Source: JBQKLI01 sp012798975
GTDB taxonomy: Bacteria > Bacillota > Clostridia > Tissierellales > Peptoniphilaceae
DNA length: 64,000 nucleotides
Direction: 5' to 3'
Assembly: GCF_052116305.1 (NCBI RefSeq)
Contig: NZ_JBQKLI010000013.1
Location: 1 to 64,000, forward strand
Shown here: piece by piece, positions 1 to 9,114 of the stretch
Layout: every line of letters starts with the position of its first letter
Numbering within the stretch: position 1 is the stretch's first letter
Notes under the pieces: generated by a model
Seen by the model: only the letters and a program-made list of their open reading frames with translations
Database searches by the model: none
Told to the model about the DNA's origin: nothing
Position numbers and translations under genes: made by a program

Positions 1-81
1 AATTTTTCTTATACTCATCCCTAAGTTTTTAAATTGATAGATACAAGATCTTTCTTCTATGGTAAGATGTGAATAACTCAT
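1..81 (-). CDS. IS30-family transposase, N-terminal fragment (cut by window edge)
   Basis: The visible 27 residues begin MSYSHLTIEERSCIYQF and continue with GMSIRKI, the helix-turn-helix start typical of IS30-family transposases (HLT-x2-ER ... G-x-S-x-R-x-IA). An AGGAG ribosome binding site lies just upstream of the ATG at 81. The catalytic DDE domain would lie outside the window, so whether the element is intact cannot be judged. Confidence 0.75.
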   Translation of the reverse strand, partial: MSYSHLTIEERSCIYQFKNLGMSIRKI

Positions 82-170
82 AGTATTTTACTCCTTTAAA
101 ATGTTTGTTTGGTCACTCACATTTTATCATAGAGTATTTTCTATGAGTTTTTATTTTCAGTGTTGCACTT
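1..170 (-). mobile_element. IS30-family insertion sequence, right part only
   Basis: The element runs off the left edge of the window. It contains the start of an IS30-type transposase reading leftward and, at its right edge, CAGTGTTGCACTT (158-170), which resembles the terminal inverted repeats of IS30-family elements. The flanking gene on the right loses its frame exactly here: its stop codon is made from the first bases of this end. The boundary at 170 is inferred; the other end is not visible. Confidence 0.7.
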
Positions 171-604
171 AGTATGATAATTCATCTGTAAAGAAACGAT
201 CCTTGAATTTTATATGCTCAATCATCAGCTTTTCCTGTTCTTCTTTAATGTCAAGATTATAATCTTCTTCATTTTTCAAGACCGGATAGGTGTAGTCTAT
301 ATGAAAGACGCTGTCTGCTGAAGGTAAAATATTTACATTATAAAACTTAAATTTCCCGATCACTTCTGTAATATTGTCGAACGCCGCTTCCTGCCTTTCT
401 ATAACAAAATCCTTTTCGCCGCTGTTTTTAAAAAGCTTCTTCCGCCTCCTGAGGGCTTGAATAAGCTGAATAATTGCCCTCAATTTGATCGCTTATGCTG
501 TCTCCTATAGAAAACCGGGAGACTTTCCCTGACAAAAAAGCTGCAGCTCCTATGATTAAGCCTATAAGGAGCAGCACTCCCCCTATCTTCACCCTTTTAT
601 TCAT
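169..604 (-). pseudogene. Broken membrane-anchored protein, frameshifted and truncated by IS30
   Basis: Reading leftward from the ATG at 604, a 58-residue frame begins MNKRVKIGGVLLLIGLIIGA, a single N-terminal membrane helix, and stops at TAA 428-430. The next frame continues the same protein (from KNSGEKDFVIERQEAAFDNI) down to 169. Removing one base from the T5 run (complement of 430-434) joins the two as EEAFKNSGEKDF. The second part ends at the IS30 boundary, so the C terminus is probably lost. The start overlaps the stop of the upstream small gene (ATGA). Architecture resembles DUF4097-type anchored proteins, but I do not recognise it firmly. A sequencing error in the homopolymer could explain the frameshift but not the truncation. 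Confidence 0.65.
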
Positions 605-735
605 TGTGTTCTCCTTTCCATACGCATAGAAACTTCTCTGCCGATTGCTACAACAATAAATCTAAGAAATTCAATCAATAGAATAGAAGCCCCTGCAACG
701 GCTAAAGCTCCTCCTGCAAAAAATATTTTCGTCAT
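601..735 (-). CDS. Small single-helix membrane protein (44 aa)
   Basis: A 44-residue frame starts MTKIFFAGGALAVAGASILL, followed by a further hydrophobic stretch and a basic tail ending in RMERRTQ. Its TGA stop overlaps the ATG of the next gene (ATGA), suggesting translational coupling. A TATAAT-like -10 (754-759 on the complement) lies just upstream. No family is recognised; the evidence is the start, the coupling and the hydrophobic profile. Confidence 0.5.
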   Translation of the reverse strand: MTKIFFAGGALAVAGASILLIEFLRFIVVAIGREVSMRMERRTQ

Positions 736-946
736 AAGGTTTGCCTCTATAGTATTATAGCCAAGTAAAACCTTTGTAAAATATTTTAATTTCCTATGTA
801 CATTTATCCTTCCTGTAAAAACAAACAGGATCTATCGAGCATTTGAATTATTATTGGGTATTATTTGTAATATACTTGAATAATCAGAATATACTTTTAG
901 AATATGTTCGAGAATACTCCTTATTCTATATATTAGGCGGTGAATT

Positions 947-2665
947 ATGAAAAAAACGATAATGCTCTTTGTCCTTTTGTTTTCTATTTTTATGTGCTCC
1001 TCTTCTTATGCTGAAACATTCTATGAATGGAATGTAGAAGTAGAGCTTTTTAGAAACGGCGACGGTGTGGTTAAAAACACATGGGTCACCGAGGAAGACA
1101 AAGGTACGGAAAAATACCTTCCTATCGGAAGCTTAGGCGACAGCGAAATTTTAGATTACAGAGTTCGGGAAAATGGAAAGCCTTTTATCTACAAGTCAGA
1201 CTGGGACAGCGATGACAGCCGAGAAGAGAAAACCGGACGATACGGAATGATTCAAAAAGGCGATGGAGTGGAACTTGTCTTTGGTATCGGAGAATACGGT
1301 CCTCATTGATACGAATTCCAGTACAGGGTTACGGATATGGTAAAGGCTTTGGAAGACGGCCAGTCTTTATACTGGCAGTTTGTCAACAGCGGCTTAGACA
1401 ATCCCCCTGAAAAAATGGAAATCCGTATCAAAGGCTATACACCTTTTACCTCTGATACTGTGAAGATGTGGAGCTTCGGCTACACTGGAGATATTCAGCT
1501 GGAACCGGATGGAACTGTGGCTGCTAACAGCAGTCAAGCTTTAACAAAAAACAGCTACGGCACGATTCTACTCCAGTTTCCCGAAGGGTATTTTAATACA
1601 AGCTCTACAGTCTCCCGTACTCAAGAAGAACAAAGAGAAGAAGCTTTTAAAGGCAGCGATTATGGGACAGAAAAAGAGGAAACAGCCTCCGACTATATTC
1701 TCTATCTGATCACCGGTCTTATAACAGCTGCCTTTATCTTTATCTTTGTGACAGTTGTCCGCAGGATCTTCTCTGGAATACTCGGGGTAAGAGAGTCTCT
1801 TGATTCAAAAATAAACCGTAGAGAATATGAACGAAGAGAACGAGAGCTTAAAGGACAATATTATAGAAACATTCCTTATGAAGGAAATCTGGAAGAACTG
1901 CTTTCTATAATGGACTTTTCTGAAACTATCCAGGCCGAGAATATTTTCACCGTCTATCTTCTTAAGTGGATAAAAGAAGAGGCCATAGAGCTTGTTCCCT
2001 ATGAACGAGGATTGCTTTTTAAAAGAGAAGCAACAGGATTAAGATTTATGGGACAACCGGATCTTCTGACTCATGGAGAAAGATCCTTTTATGAACTTTT
2101 GAAAAAAGCCGGCAAAGGTACGGACTTATTAGAACAGCATGTTCTTGAAAAATATCTAAAAAATAATAATAGACAGTATTACAACATTCTAAAGAGTCTT
2201 CGAAAATCTTCCACAAAAAAAGCAGTCCAAAAGGGTCTGCTTATAGAAACGGAAAAAGGTCTGTTTCGTAAATACAAAGTCAAAAACCTCACGGAAAGCG
2301 GTTTTCAGGTTTTTGATAAAAATATTCAGTTTAGAAATTACCTGAAAGACTATTCCCTTTTAAATGAACGGGAAGGCTATGATGTGCATTTATGGGAAGA
2401 TTTTATGCTCTATGCTGCACTGTACGGCATTACAGAAGAAGTGTACGAACAGTTTGAGATGATCGAACCACGATTCCATGAAGAGTCTATGTTTACGCCT
2501 TCTCTTGTAGGCCGGGCTTCAAATTATTCTTCCCATATGTCGACCTATGCAAAACCTTCTTCCTCTTATTCCAGCTCATCCAGAAGTTCCGGAGGAGGAG
2601 GTTCCTCAAGCTCTGGCGGCGGTGGAGGCTCCTCAGGAGGCGGCTCCGGCGGCGGTTCGAGATAG
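947..2665 (+). CDS. DUF2207-family membrane protein with in-frame UGA (codon 121)
   Basis: The protein has a signal peptide (cleavage near SSYA-ET, residue 23), an extracytoplasmic DUF2207 domain, one membrane helix at about 251-277, a cytoplasmic domain and a Gly/Ser-rich tail, the usual DUF2207 layout of about 570 residues. The frame is interrupted only by UGA at 1307-1309; homology continues at once on both sides (GIGEYGPH, then YEFQYRVTDMVKALEDGQ). This site is variable in the family rather than a conserved Cys. A weak hairpin (about 1317-1335) with loop near AGG lies downstream at SECIS-like distance. It may be selenocysteine, a nonsense mutation or a sequence error; I favour neither. 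If UGA stops, only a 120-residue fragment is made. Confidence 0.6.
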
Positions 2666-2670
2666 GATTT

Positions 2671-3105
2671 TAAGAAAAGTGTGGAGTGTGGAAGAGGGAA
2701 GTTTTCATTGAAAATAATAGGAACATTTATTTTCTGCATTGGATAAAAACCAGATTCCCTTTTTCTATATGCAGATTAGCTTTCCAACTCTTTATTCAAA
2801 CCCAAAAGTTCTCCACTGTTTTTTACAAACAAAATAATATATAGCAATCTTTGAATGACTAAATAAACTAGAGTATCGGCTTTCCTGCTTCAGGTAAGTT
2901 CGATACTTTTTTATTTAAAAGAATTACGCCCCTTGCTTCTCTATAACTCCATTCTCTACTCTGTGCAACTTTTATCTTCTTTTTAACAGTCTACCTTATC
3001 AACTATCGCTTCTTTATCAACCTTCATAATAAAATCATCCCGTCCTTTTATCACGTAGAAAAATGAACGCCCCTCTCATTTTTCCTCCACACTTTTTTTA
3101 ATTCT
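2671..3105. repeat. Dispersed MITE-like repeat, copy A (long form)
   Basis: This fills the gap between the DUF2207 gene and ybaK. The left end reads AAGAAAAGTGTGGAGTGTGG; the right end, read on the complement, has AAAAAAAGTGTGGAGGAAAA, then GAGAGGGGCGTTCATTTTTC. The two ends form imperfect terminal inverted repeats. The middle holds a terminator-like hairpin (2873-2912). The same left, middle and right blocks occur in the same order in copy C (13475-13771). No open reading frame of note lies inside. Confidence 0.7.
2873..2912 (+). terminator. Terminator-like hairpin inside repeat copy A
   Basis: GTATCGGCTTTCCTG pairs imperfectly with CAGGTAAGTTCGATAC and is followed by T6. The corresponding hairpin in copy C pairs better, so it belongs to the repeat rather than to the neighbouring gene. 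Confidence 0.6.
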
Positions 3106-3107
3106 TT

Positions 3108-3581
3108 TCACCGCTCCGCAATATCTGCGAAGCGGTAGTTCACGATTTTTTTCAAATCTTTAGGGTTCATTTCGATCTGGTCGCCGATTCTTCCTGCGCT
3201 GAAAAAGATATGTTCTTGATCTTCTGCGCTGTTATCCAGGAAAGTTTTGAAGCTTTTTTTCATGCCGATAGGCGAACAGCCTCCGTGGATATAGCCTGTT
3301 AAAGGAAGAAGCTCTTTTGCTTTGATCATCTCGATTTTCTTTTCTCCACAAGCTTTGGCTCCTTTTTTCAAATCCAGTTCTCCCAGAACCGGTACGAGAA
3401 AAACATAATATGTTCCCGTCTTTCCTACAGTAACCAATGTTTTAAAAACGGAGGCAGGATCTTGATGGAGTGCATTCGCTACTTCTTCCCCGCTGACAGC
3501 CCCTGTGTCCGTATAATTATGGGCTGTGTAAGGAATTTTCTTCTGATCCAGCATTCTCATTACATTTGTTTTTTCTTCCAT
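3108..3581 (-). CDS. ybaK: Cys-tRNA(Pro)/Cys-tRNA deacylase, YbaK/EbsC family
   Basis: A complete 157-residue YbaK-type editing protein that hydrolyses Cys-tRNA(Pro) formed by mischarging of prolyl-tRNA synthetase. Seen: the N-terminal block RMLDQKKIPYTAHNY, the conserved K in VFKTLV (about residue 47), the GYIHGGCSPIGMKK motif (about 96-109) and a C-terminal R-F tail. Length is normal for the family. It stands alone, with copy A of the repeat just downstream of its stop. Confidence 0.9.
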   Translation of the reverse strand: MEEKTNVMRMLDQKKIPYTAHNYTDTGAVSGEEVANALHQDPASVFKTLVTVGKTGTYYVFLVPVLGELDLKKGAKACGEKKIEMIKAKELLPLTGYIHGGCSPIGMKKSFKTFLDNSAEDQEHIFFSAGRIGDQIEMNPKDLKKIVNYRFADIAER

Positions 3582-3679
3582 ATAAACTTCCTTTCTCCTT
3601 AGAACTTTAAGAACAATTTTCCTTGTGCCGATAATTTCTTCTAAGATTCTTTTCTTTATCCAAATAGTATATCATTCTT

Positions 3680-4762
3680 TTACAATACACCCTTTTCTAA
3701 AGTTTTTTTCTCTATTTCCCTTTCCATGAGCTTTCGCCCGATCTCCTCTGCAGAATCGCCCTTTTGGGAAGGAATATTTGTTAGCACTACCACCGCTGTA
3801 TTTTCTTCGGTGTTAAGCTCAACATAGGAATTATACTGGGCAGAAGGAGTATTGTGAAAGATATAGTTTCCATCTTTGTTTATCATCCAGCCGATTCCCA
3901 TGGCTTGAATATTTCCTTGGTTCTCTATAGAAACAATTTCTTCTTTGTTTTTGTAATCATAATAGGGATTGCCTCTCAGCTGCCCCCATATAAATTTCGA
4001 CATATCTTCTATGGTAGAGGTTAAACCTAATGCAGACAGGTACCCGTCGTAATAAGCCCATTTTGTCGAATATCCCAGTTCCGTCTGATGAACGAAAATC
4101 TCTGTATCTTTAAGAATGAGATAATTTTGGACATAGTCGTTCAGAATGGGAAGAATGAAATCTTCCTCAGAATTCCGACTTCCGACAATGACCTCTCCTA
4201 ATAGGGCATAACCGAAGTTTGAATAACTGAAAGGATGGTTTCCCTTTTCCGGCATATTCTCTTTCAGTTCTTCCAAAATTTCATCTCGTGTGATATTTAA
4301 ATAGATCTCATCTTTAAAAAGAGAATTAACCGACCGCTTAAGACTCCCATAGGTATCTTTAAACCCCGCAATATGAACAGCCGTTTCTTTTATAGTCGGA
4401 GCATCTTCTCCCTCTATAGTTTTGATATACCGGCTGATGGGCTGATTTCTGTCTAAGCGTCCTTTATACTCTTCCTTCGCTAAAAGAGAAGCTGTAAAAA
4501 GTTTTGTAAGATCCCCTATCTCATAGACCGTCTCGTCTCCAGAAAGAATCTTTCCTCCTTCTCCATAGGTTGTAATATTCTGTTCTTGTCTATCCATAAT
4601 ACTCACTGCAACTCTGGCCTCCGGATTATCTGTTGTAATTTCTGCTATTTTTTCTTCTACAGTAGTGTTGTCCGCCGTTTCCTTTTTCCCTTTGCAGGAA
4701 ACGAGAAAGAATATTCCCAGAAAAAATACTGCAGTCCGCATAAACATTTTCTTTTTCTTCAC
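3680..4762 (-). CDS. Serine-beta-lactamase-like lipoprotein lacking the catalytic serine
   Basis: A lipoprotein signal (MFMRTAVFFLGIFFLVSC, lipobox LVSC) is followed by a beta-lactamase class C/AmpH-like fold. The expected S-x2-K motif reads EIGDLTKLF, so the nucleophile Ser is Asp while the Lys remains. The Y-x-N motif is present (FSYSNFGYALLG), and the C-terminal H-x-G motif is degenerate (FHNTPSAQYN). It is therefore probably a non-hydrolytic binding or regulatory protein on the outer face of the membrane. The start is set at the GTG at 4762 because GAGGTGAAGG lies at good spacing; an in-frame GTG at 4774 has no ribosome binding site. Its terminator is not clear. Confidence 0.75.
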   Translation of the reverse strand: MKKKKMFMRTAVFFLGIFFLVSCKGKKETADNTTVEEKIAEITTDNPEARVAVSIMDRQEQNITTYGEGGKILSGDETVYEIGDLTKLFTASLLAKEEYKGRLDRNQPISRYIKTIEGEDAPTIKETAVHIAGFKDTYGSLKRSVNSLFKDEIYLNITRDEILEELKENMPEKGNHPFSYSNFGYALLGEVIVGSRNSEEDFILPILNDYVQNYLILKDTEIFVHQTELGYSTKWAYYDGYLSALGLTSTIEDMSKFIWGQLRGNPYYDYKNKEEIVSIENQGNIQAMGIGWMINKDGNYIFHNTPSAQYNSYVELNTEENTAVVVLTNIPSQKGDSAEEIGRKLMEREIEKKTLEKGVL

Positions 4763-4828
4763 TGCATCCTTCACCTCTTTTCTTTTTCTTACTGATACCC
4801 ATCTCTTTCTATTTCCTAAAACTCCATA

Positions 4829-4860
4829 AAAAAGAAGCCTCTTTCGAGACTTCTTTTAGA
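4829..4860 (-). terminator. Terminator of the P1B ATPase gene
   Basis: On the complement, AGAAGTCTC-GAAA-GAGGCTTCT is followed by a T run, directly after the ATPase stop codon. Confidence 0.8.
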
Positions 4861-7006
4861 TATCTTTTGTATTTAATACTCTCATGGCATTTAGTATTGC
4901 AAGAACTGCCACTCCTACATCGGCGAATACGGCTTCCCACATCGTAGCCATTCCTCCTGCGCCCAGTATTAATACGACAACTTTTATAATCATAGCGAGG
5001 AAGATATTCTGCATAACAATTTTTTTCGTTTTCTTTGCAATTTTTAGAGCAGATACAATTTTCGAAGGTTCGTCTGTCATAATAACAATATCGGAAGCTT
5101 CGATAGCTGCATCAGAACCCATAGCACCCATGGCGATTCCGATATCTGCTCTAGCAATAACCGGAGCATCGTTAACCCCGTCTCCTACGAAAGCGAGTTT
5201 CTCTTTTGTACCGAGTCCCTTAAAGACTTCTTCGAGTTTTTCTACCTTCTGGTCCGGCAGAAGTTCGGAATATACTGTGTCCAGTCCCAGCTCTTCGCCT
5301 ATCTTTTCCCCTACAAGCCTGCTGTCTCCTGTAAGCATCACAAGGTTCTTGATCCCTTCTTTTCTTAAATCTCGAATAGCCTCGGCAGAGTCTTCTTTCA
5401 TTTCATCGGAAATGAGAATATGGCCTTCAAATTTCTGATCCACAGAAATATACAGAACCGTTCCAATTCCTTCCGGTTTCTCAAAAGAAATGCCATTTCT
5501 TCTTAAAATCTTTTCATTTCCTACAGCGATTTTCTTTCCTTTTACGCGAAACTGGATCCCGTGACCTGGTATTTCTTCGTAGTTTTCGATCTTTCCTTTT
5601 TCTACCGGTCCGTTCGCTTCTAGTATAGAAAGCGCAATAGGATGGGTAGAATAGCTTTCTCCTAATGCTGCAAATTCCAACAGCTCTTTTTCACTGTACT
5701 TTCCTTCTGTTTCTATTTTAGTAACTTTGAAATTTCCTTTTGTAAGCGTTCCTGTTTTGTCAAAAACAATAGTAGTGACTTGATTTAGGGCTTCTAGATA
5801 GTTTCCCCCTTTAATCAAGATTCCATTTTTCGACGCTCCCCCAATTCCTCCGAAAAATCCTAAAGGAATAGAAATAACAAGAGCACATGGACAAGATACA
5901 ACAAGGAAGATCAGCGCTCTATAGACCCAAGTAGAGAAGCTTTCTCCTAGAATAATCGGCGGTAATATTGCCAGTGCTAATGCGATGAACACCACAGCCG
6001 GCGTATACACAGCAGCAAACTTTGTAATAAACTTTTCTGTAGGCGCTTTTTTGCTTCCTGCATTTTCCACCAAGTCCAGTATTTTTGCAATAGTGGAATC
6101 TGCATATATTTTTTCTACCTTTACCTTTAAAAGTCCGTTTTTGTTGATCATGCCTGAAAGAATTTTAGAGCCGGATTCTACATCACGGGGCAGAGACTCT
6201 CCAGTGATCGCCGAGGTATCCAAGGAAGAAACTCCCTCGATGACTTCGCCGTCAAGTGGAACTCGTTCTCCCGGTTTTATCAGTATAATATCTCCAACTT
6301 TTATTTCTTCCGGCGCTGTTTGGAGAATCTCTTCTCCCTGTACGAGATTTGCATACTCTGGACGGATTTCCATTAAAGAAGAGATGGATTTTCTGGAACG
6401 ATGAACAGCCACATCTTGGAACAATTCTCCGACTTGATAGAAGAGCATAACTGCAACTCCTTCCGGATACTCTCCTACGGCGAATGCCCCTATGGTTGCC
6501 ACCGCCATTAAAAAGTTCTCATCGAATACTTGTCCTCTGCGGATATTCTGCACTGCTCTCCACAGTACTTCGCCTCCTACTAAGGCATAAGCTGCTAGAA
6601 AGATTCCTAAACGAACGGTTCCTTCCGAAGGATACAACAGACCGAAGAAATAAAGAACCGCTCCTGCTATTAATGGAATATATTCTTTTTTATCCAGCCC
6701 TTCTTCTTCCGTTTCTTTTTCCCAAGCTTCGATCTCTACCTGGGGTTCGATTTCTTTTACAATTTGTTCTATCCTCGGATAGAGTTTCTTTATACTGCCG
6801 CTTCTTTCTGTTTCGATTTTCAGCTTCTGGCTCATAAAATCAACAGAAGCACTGGCTACTCCCTCCATTTTCCCGATGGAAACTTCCATCTTGCTGGCGC
6901 AGTTCGCTCAGCCAAGCTCTTTTAAACGATAAGTATAGATATTTTTAGAGGAATCCTTCTTATCTGCGGATTCCAAATTTGTATTTTTAAAAAGTTCTTT
7001 TTCCAT
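4856..7006 (-). CDS. cadA: P1B-type heavy-metal ATPase (Zn/Cd/Pb type) with Sec in the HMA metal site
   Basis: Starting at the ATG at 7006 (GGAG site, 3 nt after the regulator stop) the 716-residue protein reads KELG-UGA-ANCASKME at residues 29-40. In family members this position is the first Cys of the N-terminal HMA CxxC metal site (L-D-C-A-N-C-A), so UGA at 6908-6910 (codon 33) replaces exactly that Cys. A perfect 6-bp hairpin with loop AGTT lies 23 nt downstream. The rest is canonical: two N-terminal helix pairs, TGES actuator, SCPC metal motif (about 372), DKTGTLT (about 415), GDGVNDAP (about 608). It exports divalent soft metals. It forms an operon with the upstream CadC-like repressor. 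Starting at the next ATG (6889) would remove the metal site. The substrate is inferred from CPC and the regulator. Confidence 0.88.
6875..6890 (-). promoter_or_regulatory. Candidate bacterial SECIS hairpin of the P1B ATPase
   Basis: On the complement GATGGA-AGTT-TCCATC forms a perfect 6-bp stem with a 4-nt loop whose second base is G. The loop starts 23 nt after the UGA. This fits the known bacterial SECIS pattern: a short hairpin 16-37 nt after UGA with G in the first two loop positions. Confidence 0.75.
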
Positions 7007-7009
7007 TTC

Positions 7010-7378
7010 CTACTCCTTCTCCCGAATATGTTCAAGACCCATGTTCAATATTCTCTCGATATGATCGTCGTCTAAGGAATAATAGACGATTTTTCCATCT
7101 CTTCTATTCTTAACAAGGCGGGCTTGTTTTAAGACTCTCAGCTGATGGGAAATCGCCGACTGCGTCATATTTAATAGAAAAGCGATATCGCAGACACACA
7201 TTTCTGATTTGGATAAAGCCTCTAAGATACGTATTCTCGTAGAATCGCCAAAGACTTTAAAGACTTCTGCCAGATCATATAAATGATCTTCCTCAGCCAT
7301 GGAGTTTTGAACTTTATTTACAACATCTTCATGGATGACATCGCAGTCGCAGCGATCTATCTCTTTTTCTTGTTTCAT
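7010..7378 (-). CDS. cadC: ArsR/SmtB-family metal repressor, CadC-like
   Basis: A 122-residue winged-helix repressor. It has the N-terminal Cys pair CDC (near residue 11), the alpha-3N type motif SEMCVCDIAFLL and the recognition helix MTQSAISHQLRVLK, as in CadC/CmtR-type sensors of Cd, Pb and Zn. The start is placed at the ATG at 7378, with GAGGGG six bases upstream; an ATG at 7396 is less well served. It is the first gene of the cad operon and likely represses its own promoter through the palindrome just upstream. Confidence 0.88.
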   Translation of the reverse strand: MKQEKEIDRCDCDVIHEDVVNKVQNSMAEEDHLYDLAEVFKVFGDSTRIRILEALSKSEMCVCDIAFLLNMTQSAISHQLRVLKQARLVKNRRDGKIVYYSLDDDHIERILNMGLEHIREKE

Positions 7379-7413
7379 TTTAAGCCCCTCTTTCATTTGA
7401 ATGATTGAACGAT

Positions 7414-7463
7414 TGAACAGTTATTCATATGTATAGGATAAAACTTTTCCTTCCTTCTGTCAA
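7414..7463 (-). promoter_or_regulatory. cad promoter with ArsR/SmtB-type operator
   Basis: On the complement, TTGACA (7458-7463), a 17-nt spacer and TATCCT (7435-7440) form a good promoter. Just downstream lies TGAATAACTGTTCA (7414-7427), the TGAA-N6-TTCA type of palindrome bound by CadC/SmtB repressors, followed by further TTCAATC direct repeats down to 7401. Confidence 0.75.
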
Positions 7464-7474
7464 TCTTTTTTCAC

Positions 7475-7506
7475 AAAAAAACCGCCTTGTAAGAGACGGT
7501 TTTTTA
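7475..7506. terminator. Terminator between cad promoter and MATE gene
   Basis: AAAAAAACCG and CGGTTTTTT flank a short loop with an inner CTT/AAG stem. A- and T-runs on both sides make it bidirectional in principle; it closes the csoR-MATE operon, overlapping the MATE stop. Confidence 0.7.
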
Positions 7507-8814
7507 TAAAATTCCTCGAAATTCTTTTCTAAGCCTTATAAAAAGAATAGCAGCTCTTATAGTCAGATCAAAGGCTATAGCAAGCCATACTCCTAAAATA
7601 TCCATTCCAAGCACCATCCCCATTACATAGATTCCAACTACTCGAAGTCCCCAGACTCCGATAATCGTACTATATAAAGGTGTTTTCGTATCGCCGATTC
7701 CCTGCAGAGCTCCTGTAAAGACAATCCCAAGCGCCAAAGGAATCTGGGCAAAGGCATCTACCCGCAAAGCCGTTGTTATTTTTGCCACCGCTTCCAGATC
7801 TTCTGTAAAAACAAAGGCCGCTTTTGTTCCAAATAGATATAATATCATTCCGCTTATTACAGCGATTATAATCGAAATCCCGGTAATACTCTTCAGATAT
7901 TCCAATCCTTCTTCTTTATCTTTTCTTCCAAAACAGTTTCCCATGAGAATCGCCGCTGCCGTTGATAAGCCATAAGCGGGCATATAGAAGAAGCTTTCAA
8001 TATTTCCTGCTATTACATGGGCGGCATATGTCTTTATCCCGATCATGGCGATCAGACTATAGTAAAGGACCTGACCCAACCGCATAACAAGCCGCTCCAA
8101 GGCTGCTGGAATAGACAAAAAAATCAGTTCTTTATAATTTGTGTTTGTATAAATTTCTCTTAGGGATAGAGAAAGACCTTTCTTTTTCAGCACTTGAAAC
8201 ATAAAAAAACAACCCAGCGCCCTGGAAATTACTGTCCCGATAGCCGTACCCAATACTCCTAAAGGCGGAATAATCCCCCAGCCGAAGATCAGTATATAGT
8301 CGATTCCTACATTAAAAATATTGACTAATGTATTGACAATCATAGGAGTCTTTGTATCTCTAGAAGCTCTAATCACTGCGGCGAGAGAGGTTAAAAGGGA
8401 AATAAAAACAGAAGCGCTTCCCACTACATATAAAAAAAGCTTTCCTTCCCGAAGGACTTCTCCTTCTGCGCCCATGATCTCAAGGACCTTTCCTCCTAAA
8501 AGAAGGGATGCTATTCCAAAAACGGCTCCAGACAGGATCGCCAGCACTGTAGACTGTATAAAGAATTCCTTTGTTTTTTCTTTTTTACCCGCCCCGATGC
8601 TTCTTGCAATCAAAGAGGAAGTCCCGGTTCCTAAAGCAGTAAACACTGCCAGATATACCATCATAAGATTGTTCGCCATACCCACAGCTGTGACGGCAAT
8701 AAGACCTATTTTTGAGATCATCCAAGTGTCTACAAACCCTACCAGAGCGTGAAGTATATTCTCCACCGCAGCAGGGAGCGCCAGCTGAAAGATCTCTTCT
8801 TTTTTTCCTTTCAT
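7504..8814 (-). CDS. MATE-family efflux transporter (csoR-linked)
   Basis: A 436-residue, 12-helix MATE (NorM/DinF-like) antiporter: starts with LALPAAVENILHALVGFVDT, the conserved first helix of the family, and contains the duplicated inner motif (FLSIPAALERLVMRLGQ, helix 7). It starts 13 nt after csoR and shares its promoter. MATE proteins use Na+ or H+ gradients to expel organic cations; the linkage to a metal-sensing CsoR suggests a thiol- or metal-related compound, but the substrate is unknown. Confidence 0.88.
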   Translation of the reverse strand: MKGKKEEIFQLALPAAVENILHALVGFVDTWMISKIGLIAVTAVGMANNLMMVYLAVFTALGTGTSSLIARSIGAGKKEKTKEFFIQSTVLAILSGAVFGIASLLLGGKVLEIMGAEGEVLREGKLFLYVVGSASVFISLLTSLAAVIRASRDTKTPMIVNTLVNIFNVGIDYILIFGWGIIPPLGVLGTAIGTVISRALGCFFMFQVLKKKGLSLSLREIYTNTNYKELIFLSIPAALERLVMRLGQVLYYSLIAMIGIKTYAAHVIAGNIESFFYMPAYGLSTAAAILMGNCFGRKDKEEGLEYLKSITGISIIIAVISGMILYLFGTKAAFVFTEDLEAVAKITTALRVDAFAQIPLALGIVFTGALQGIGDTKTPLYSTIIGVWGLRVVGIYVMGMVLGMDILGVWLAIAFDLTIRAAILFIRLRKEFRGIL

Positions 8815-8827
8815 AGTCTGCCTCTTT

Positions 8828-9103
8828 CTATTTTAAAAACTGATTTAAGGCCTCGTTAAATTCTTTCAGCACCTCTTCGTCATCTTCCTTTACTGCATCC
8901 ACAACACAGTGATTCATATGGTCTAAAAGAATAATCTTTCCTACGTTGTTAATGGCAGAGCGTACTGCGGAAAGCTGAATTAAGATCTTGCTGCAGTCTT
9001 CTCCTTCTTCGATCATTCTCTTTATAGATTCTAAATGGCCGATCGCCCTCGACATCCTGTTGATGACTTTCTTTGTATCCTGATGTGTATGATTTTTTTC
9101 CAT
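8828..9103 (-). CDS. csoR: CsoR/FrmR-family metal-sensing repressor
   Basis: A 91-residue all-alpha DUF156 repressor. The Cu(I) ligand set of CsoR is visible as DCSKILIQL, LLDHMNHCVVDA (Cys, His, Cys), with AVRSAINNVGK between. It begins with a His-rich MEKNHTHQ. It is the first gene of a two-gene operon with a MATE pump rather than the usual copA/copZ. A G-tract palindrome sits at the ribosome binding site region, so repression is probably autogenous. Cu(I) is most likely; Ni or sulfane-sulfur sensing by relatives (RcnR, CstR) cannot be excluded. Confidence 0.88.
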   Translation of the reverse strand: MEKNHTHQDTKKVINRMSRAIGHLESIKRMIEEGEDCSKILIQLSAVRSAINNVGKIILLDHMNHCVVDAVKEDDEEVLKEFNEALNQFLK

Positions 9104-9114
9104 AATTTCCTCCT

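Noticed and set aside
4884..5438. Long open frame antisense to the P1B ATPase
   Set aside because: It mirrors the coding frame of a well-conserved ATPase and has no ribosome binding site; a shadow.
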